64,000 bases of DNA, from positions 22,512-86,511 of the forward strand of contig CAJTCL010000016.1 in NCBI GenBank assembly GCA_910575005.1, read 5' to 3'. Both the position numbers and the translations under genes were made by a program. Positions 63,097 through 64,000 of this stretch are shown here, in pieces; the first letter of the stretch is position 1; the number at the start of each line of letters is the position of its first letter. The stretch is from Lachnospiraceae bacterium. GTDB lineage: Bacteria > Bacillota > Clostridia > Lachnospirales > Lachnospiraceae. The notes under the pieces were generated by a model, which worked only from the letters and a program-made list of their open reading frames with translations, was not told the DNA's origin and searched no databases.

Positions 63097-63119
63097 GCAT
63101 ATGCAAATTTTAATTGCAA
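63091..63119 (-). promoter_or_regulatory. Antisense RNA promoter
   Basis: Minus strand TTGCAA (63119-63114), 17 bases, perfect TATAAT (63096-63091). Near-consensus, much better than anything upstream of the toxin. Confidence 0.82.
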
Positions 63120-63527
63120 GATACATTTCCTTTGAGTTTCCCCATTTTTAAAGACAAACGCTCCAGCGTCCGCTATTTTAAAGTGCTCAAACAAATTTAG
63201 CTGCTGTGATTCTATTTTTTTCGGAAAGAAGCTGCCCTTTTCACAAAACAAAAATTTATCCTTATCTGGTATCAATCAAAAATAATTGAGTTACAATTTT
63301 TTAGTAAGTCTATTTTTGGTAATATAGTTGATACAGCAAACAGAAGACTTATCATCTATATAATAGTAATAATTAGTTTGTAGTGAAAGTTTTAATTAAT
63401 ATGATGCAGTTTGAGTATATGTTTTCCATATCTGGTCAAAATATAGTAAAATAAAAGATCCAGAAAATTCAAAATATTTAAGAGAATTAGGATAAAAAAC
63501 TTACTTTAATTTTTTGGGCAAAAATTG

Positions 63528-63556
63528 TTGACAGAAGAATATAAACATGATAAGAT
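63528..63556 (+). promoter_or_regulatory. rRNA operon promoter P1
   Basis: TTGACA (63528-63533), 17 bases, TAAGAT (63551-63556). 63120-63527 has no gene or other feature I can support. Confidence 0.85.
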
Positions 63557-63657
63557 AACATTCGTCGTCGGGAACGGCGGTCGAAAATTGTAAGTTATTG
63601 CTGTAAGAAAGAACACGAGATTACAGTTATGGATTTACGAAAAAATAAAAAAAGTTG

Positions 63658-63686
63658 TTGACAAACGCAAATAACTGTGTTAAGAT
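63658..63686 (+). promoter_or_regulatory. rRNA operon promoter P2
   Basis: TTGACA (63658-63663), 17 bases, TAAGAT (63681-63686), with the same boxes as P1 and 130 bases behind it. The ~215-base leader to the 16S start is expected to contain antitermination and processing signals; I can mark no box with certainty. Confidence 0.9.
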
Positions 63687-63900
63687 ATAGAAGTTGTCGC
63701 GTGAGACAACAAAAACAACCTTGATAACTGAACAGTGAAATAACCTTGAAAGATTCAAAAGAGTTTCCGTTAGAAATAACGGCAAAGCCAATGAGAGTTG
63801 GCGGAATATTCAAGAACAGCATATAAAGATGCGACCTAAAAACAGTAAGCCAGACGTAAGGGACTTTTCAAAAGAAAAGGACTGGAAGTCGGGAAAACAC

Positions 63901-64000
<100 letters not shown>

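Overview
The window looks like a chromosomal segment of a gut-type Lachnospiraceae bacterium (Clostridium cluster XIVa). This rests on AT-leaning Gram-positive gene style with strong AGGAGG ribosome binding sites, TTGACA/TATAAT promoters, protein families typical of that group (MoxR/DUF58/transglutaminase trio, DUF6320, the small protein often labelled endosialidase in this family) and the first ~100 bases of a 16S rRNA gene at the right edge. No species can be named from what is visible.

Layout. 1-5315: a type II-A CRISPR-Cas locus (3' part of cas9, cas1, cas2, csn2, a leader ending in ATTTGAG, 15 perfect 36-bp repeats and a degenerate terminal repeat), followed by a small very acidic protein of unknown role. 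6-24 kb: housekeeping genes (MBL-fold hydrolase, rnhA, alaS, addB, addA, maf, an FAD oxidoreductase, a PrsA-like lipoprotein) interrupted by a DUF2935 protein with a cysteine-rich tandem repeat and the wreck of a multicopper oxidase gene. 24-28 kb: an orphan BlaR1/MecR1-like protease gene behind two palindromic operators, and htpG on the minus strand behind a perfect CIRCE element. 28.6-34 kb: a secreted GH5 glucanase, then MoxR ATPase, DUF58 protein and membrane transglutaminase overlapping as one operon. 34-45.6 kb: MATE transporter behind a structured leader, aspartokinase, GH31 glucosidase overlapping a hybrid sensor kinase, an acyltransferase/DUF6320/esterase operon and a ZIP metal transporter whose ribosome binding site lies in a hairpin. 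45.8-51.5 kb: a repeat-tailed membrane protein, a GntR regulator overlapping clpC, and a small conserved protein. 52-57.5 kb: an 1813-residue secreted double GH43 enzyme. 57.8-62.5 kb: radA, deoC and, on the minus strand, a His-rich zinc/cadmium-type P1B ATPase with an ArsR/SmtB-like operator. 62.8-63.1 kb: a compact locus with the architecture of an Fst/par-like type I toxin-antitoxin. 63.5-64 kb: tandem rRNA promoters and the 16S start.

How the parts fit. The CRISPR locus is complete for adaptation apart from the cut left edge and an unseen tracrRNA. The GH5, GH31 and GH43 enzymes point to use of plant polysaccharides and oligosaccharides. Stress control is visible directly in the DNA (CIRCE at htpG, GntR-clpC coupling, metal-responsive operator). 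The strongest new-looking element is the 62.87-63.12 kb locus: a 32-residue hydrophobic peptide, a convergent antisense RNA with a near-consensus promoter, a shared terminator stem, and a direct repeat placing the antisense 5' end opposite the peptide start region.
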